Shown here: positions 62,679 to 64,000 of the stretch, one piece after another | How positions within the stretch are numbered: position 1 is the stretch's first letter | How the letters are laid out: the number at the start of each line of letters is the position of its first letter | Assembly: GCF_000300235.2 (NCBI RefSeq) | Contig: NZ_CP004388.1 | Span: forward strand, 3,728,001-3,792,000 | From: Thalassospira xiamenensis M-5 = DSM 17429 | GTDB lineage: Bacteria > Pseudomonadota > Alphaproteobacteria > Rhodospirillales > Thalassospiraceae | DNA: 64,000 nt | Direction: 5' to 3' | Translations under genes and position numbers: made by a program | Notes under the pieces: generated by a model | Databases searched by the model: none | Told to the model about the DNA's origin: nothing | What the model saw: only the letters and a program-made list of their open reading frames with translations

Positions 62679-62715
62679 TGGTCAGTACCTTGTACAGGGA
62701 AGTTCATTAACTCAT

Positions 62716-62746
62716 GAAAAAAGACCCCATACTTTGAAGCATGGGT
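62716..62746 (-). terminator. Minus-strand terminator upstream of rnhA
   Basis: Read on the minus strand, ACCCATGCTT pairs with AAGTATGGGGT (one bulge, one G-T) and is followed by CTTTTTT. It would end a transcript coming from the right, although no gene lies directly before it. Confidence 0.7.
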
Positions 62747-62809
62747 TCATAGCTGTGTGGTTGATTGGAAAGGACAGGAAACAGGGAGAGACAAGACCAC
62801 TCAAAGAGA

Positions 62810-62853
62810 CCTTGAGAGGACTTGAAGCAGACCTTAAGCAGGCTTGAAGCTGG
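62810..62853. repeat. Four imperfect 11-nt tandem repeats
   Basis: Units CCTTGAGAGGA, CTTGAAGCAGA, CCTTAAGCAGG and CTTGAAGCTGG follow one another without gaps. Eleven bases is close to one DNA turn, so bound proteins would line up on one face. Confidence 0.6.
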
Positions 62854-63146
62854 CTATGAGCGGAGCACGGCCATACTTAAAGACAACAACAGTATGTTGA
62901 CTAGATTGAGCCTGTTTAAACACCTTAAGTCACCCGTCTTACTGACCCCTTTCAGGTGCCCGGACCCTATCGAGCGTCACCACTTCTCGATAAGTCCTAT
63001 GCCCGGTTCACGCTTTGCACATTGCCCTTTTCAGGGGAGAGGTGGCTCATGCCGAGAAGGCTAAACAGTAAGGAGGTGACTGACACGAAACTCGTTGTTG
63101 ACTGAGTGTCGCCCGCCGTCACACCTGAGCAGAGTTTCCCCTTCTC

Positions 63147-63161
63147 TTAGGTGCAACCTAA
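63147..63161. promoter_or_regulatory. Palindrome TTAGGT-GCA-ACCTAA
   Basis: Perfect 6 + 3 + 6 inverted repeat. The core AGGTGCAACCT recurs at 63362-63372, so both are probably bound by the same protein. Confidence 0.5.
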
Positions 63162-63334
63162 TCACATATCGCTTAAAGCCGATTTTCGGGCGATGGAGAG
63201 GATTTGGGTTTCTTGGTTGAATGGGTGCCGTTTTCCCAGAAGGCCTCTGTGCGGGCTTCTGGCGAGCCATGTGTTGACTTTAAGCTTGGTCATCCCGCCA
63301 GCTAGAACAAGCGAACAGATGATAATAGATTGAT

Positions 63335-63352
63335 GTGGTATATAAATACCAC
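63335..63352. promoter_or_regulatory. Palindrome GTGGTAT-ATAA-ATACCAC
   Basis: Perfect 7-bp arms around ATAA with a TATATAAAT core that could be a -10 element on either strand. Confidence 0.45.
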
Positions 63353-63361
63353 CTCCCTCAA

Positions 63362-63372
63362 AGGTGCAACCT
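63362..63372. promoter_or_regulatory. Second copy of AGGTGCAACCT
   Basis: Same core as at 63149-63159, centre distance 213 bp, near the end of the unknown gene at 63383. Confidence 0.5.
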
Positions 63373-63382
63373 AATAACCCTT

Positions 63383-64000
63383 CTATCTCGTAATCGAAGG
63401 CCAATAGCTGGCTATCATCTGGCACACAGCCTCGATGTTTTTCTGGCGTGTAGCGTTTTGTGGTGGTGCAGAAAAAACCTCACCACACTGTATATCAATC
63501 GACATGCAAAACTTGTTCGAGACCAAATTATCACCGCTTAAGTTTTGATCTACGTGCATTCGCAAAATGGTCGCGGCAAACATTCCCATTTCACGGCGTT
63601 TCGATTTTGCAGCTTCAGTCTCGGAGTTATCCTGAGTCATTCGTAAGATAGCTGCGCCCCGCTGTTTAACCCCCTTGATTAATCCTTCGACAATCAAGTC
63701 GGCGTAAACTGAAACTCGTACATTAGAAATTACAAGGTGTGATTGGTTCTTTGGCGATGGATGGAAATCGTATGCAGAAAGCTTATTTGACATCCTCGCA
63801 ATGCTTTTAAGAACTTCGATAGAATTTGATGCATCATCTTGCATCAATGAGCTAACAGCCGGGTCTTCCATTCGTTGCTCAAACATTTGTTCAGCATTAA
63901 GTAGAAGATCAAGATTTCTAGTGCGGTCTGATAAAAACTTGTTTATTACGCTGCGCACATCTTTATAGCGGATCACTGTGGATGTAGACGGGAACTTGGC
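63383..64000 (-). CDS. Conserved-looking hypothetical protein, 5' end beyond window
   Basis: At least 205 residues; the frame stays open to the window edge. A GTG at 63976 is a possible start but has no ribosome binding site, so the gene likely begins further right. No enzyme motif. Features: a helical, charged first half (LLLNAEQMFEQRMEDP, LKSIARMSNKLSAYDF), VSVYADLIVEGLIKGVKQRG, and a C-terminal block VSNKFCMSIDIQCGEVFSAP ending IASYWPSI. The closing segment has the look of a short conserved domain. Island gene of unknown role. Confidence 0.7.
   Translation of the reverse strand, partial: AKFPSTSTVIRYKDVRSVINKFLSDRTRNLDLLLNAEQMFEQRMEDPAVSSLMQDDASNSIEVLKSIARMSNKLSAYDFHPSPKNQSHLVISNVRVSVYADLIVEGLIKGVKQRGAAILRMTQDNSETEAAKSKRREMGMFAATILRMHVDQNLSGDNLVSNKFCMSIDIQCGEVFSAPPQNATRQKNIEAVCQMIASYWPSITR

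Larger units (their letters stand above)
62679..63382. other. 704-bp gene-poor segment with repeats and palindromes
   Basis: I find no convincing gene. Present are a minus-strand terminator (62716-62746), four 11-nt tandem repeats (62810-62853), an imperfect long hairpin (63074-63126), and palindromes at 63147, 63335 and 63362. It resembles a control, replication or attachment region of a mobile element. Confidence 0.55.
59573..64000. mobile_element. Phage-derived island next to tRNA-Gln (left part)
   Basis: All recognisable genes here are phage-linked or of patchy distribution: BRO-N fragment, virion-like fragment, Rha regulator, DUF3892 and RNase HI. Composition shifts between segments, with one very AT-rich patch at 60764-61005. 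No integrase or second copy of the tRNA end is visible, so the right boundary lies beyond the window. It reads as a decayed or mosaic element, not a full prophage. Confidence 0.65.

Noticed and set aside
62822..63064. 80-codon frame over the tandem repeats
   Set aside because: Starts at a non-ATG codon inside the repeats, no ribosome binding site, no likeness to proteins.
63106..63128. Similarity to the 3' part of 16S rRNA (CGCCCG...GTCACACC)
   Set aside because: Only a few bases agree and the order is broken; no rRNA structure around it.
63162..63425. 87-codon minus-strand frame between the palindromes
   Set aside because: GTG start inside the neighbouring gene, no ribosome binding site, ends in the palindrome region; probably chance.
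1..64000. CRISPR arrays, insertion sequences with transposase, rRNA operons
   Set aside because: No regularly spaced repeats, no transposase frame and no rRNA sequence found in the window.

Overview
The window looks like the chromosome of an aerobic, marine-type alphaproteobacterium, most likely a Thalassospira-like member of the Rhodospirillales. This is inferred from the protein content and a GC content that looks close to 55-60% through most of the window: an Mrp (group 2) cation/proton antiporter with fused A and B subunits, a complete type I cytochrome c maturation operon, an alphaproteobacterial aconitase A, ETF-ubiquinone oxidoreductase, and several AMP-ligase/ABC-transport and aldehyde-dehydrogenase catabolic sets. 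No rRNA and no CRISPR array is present. One tRNA gene (Gln) lies at 59.5 kb.

Layout. 1-2.5 kb: edge of a TetR regulator, an acyl-thioesterase, RNase HII and a GNAT enzyme. 2.55-8.55 kb: six-gene mrp antiporter operon on the minus strand, closed by a clear terminator. 8.6-9.9 kb: one AT-rich orphan gene encoding a membrane anchor, a beta-rich domain and an acetyltransferase domain, probably acquired. 9.9-11.2 kb: an MFS transporter. 11.2-19.7 kb: a minus-strand operon of a branched-chain-amino-acid-type ABC transporter (two ATPases, two permeases, binding protein) interleaved with two AMP-forming CoA ligases, probably for uptake and activation of an aromatic or fatty acid. 20.5-26.0 kb: acnA and a CBS-PAS-GGDEF-EAL protein. 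26.1-28.5 kb: a sodium-dependent NSS symporter and a DUF1223 protein. 28.6-35.6 kb: ccmABCDEFGHI. 35.6-44.2 kb: a deoxyribose locus: deoR divergent from deoC, followed by a complete sugar ABC importer, a DUF4432 mutarotase-like protein and deoxyribokinase, with a DeoR-type operator in the divergent promoter. 44.2-49.4 kb: lytic transglycosylase, uracil-DNA glycosylase and ETF-QO. 49.4-56.5 kb: aldehyde dehydrogenase and 3-hydroxyisobutyrate-dehydrogenase-like enzyme divergent from a LysR regulator, then a two-protein DUF3100 membrane system, an M20 amidohydrolase and a DJ-1/PfpI protein; this looks like an accessory catabolic cassette. 56.7-59.4 kb: TPR lipoprotein and ispE. 59.5 kb: tRNA-Gln. 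59.6-64 kb: a mosaic phage-derived island next to the tRNA.

How the genes work together. The deoxyribose locus reads as a full route: ABC uptake, possible anomer conversion, phosphorylation by DeoK, and cleavage by DeoC to glyceraldehyde 3-phosphate and acetaldehyde, under DeoR. The Ccm proteins load heme onto periplasmic c-type cytochromes. The liv-type operon couples import to CoA-thioester formation.

The parts least explained by known families are the orphan gene at 8.9 kb, the DUF3100 pair with its amidohydrolase at 53.3-55.8 kb, and the tRNA-Gln island. That island holds a broken BRO/phage gene fusion, a 46-residue AT-rich gene with a strong ribosome binding site, a Rha regulator, a DUF3892 protein, RNase HI, and about 700 bp of gene-poor DNA with 11-nt tandem repeats and several palindromes. 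No single feature proves a new system; these are the places to look.
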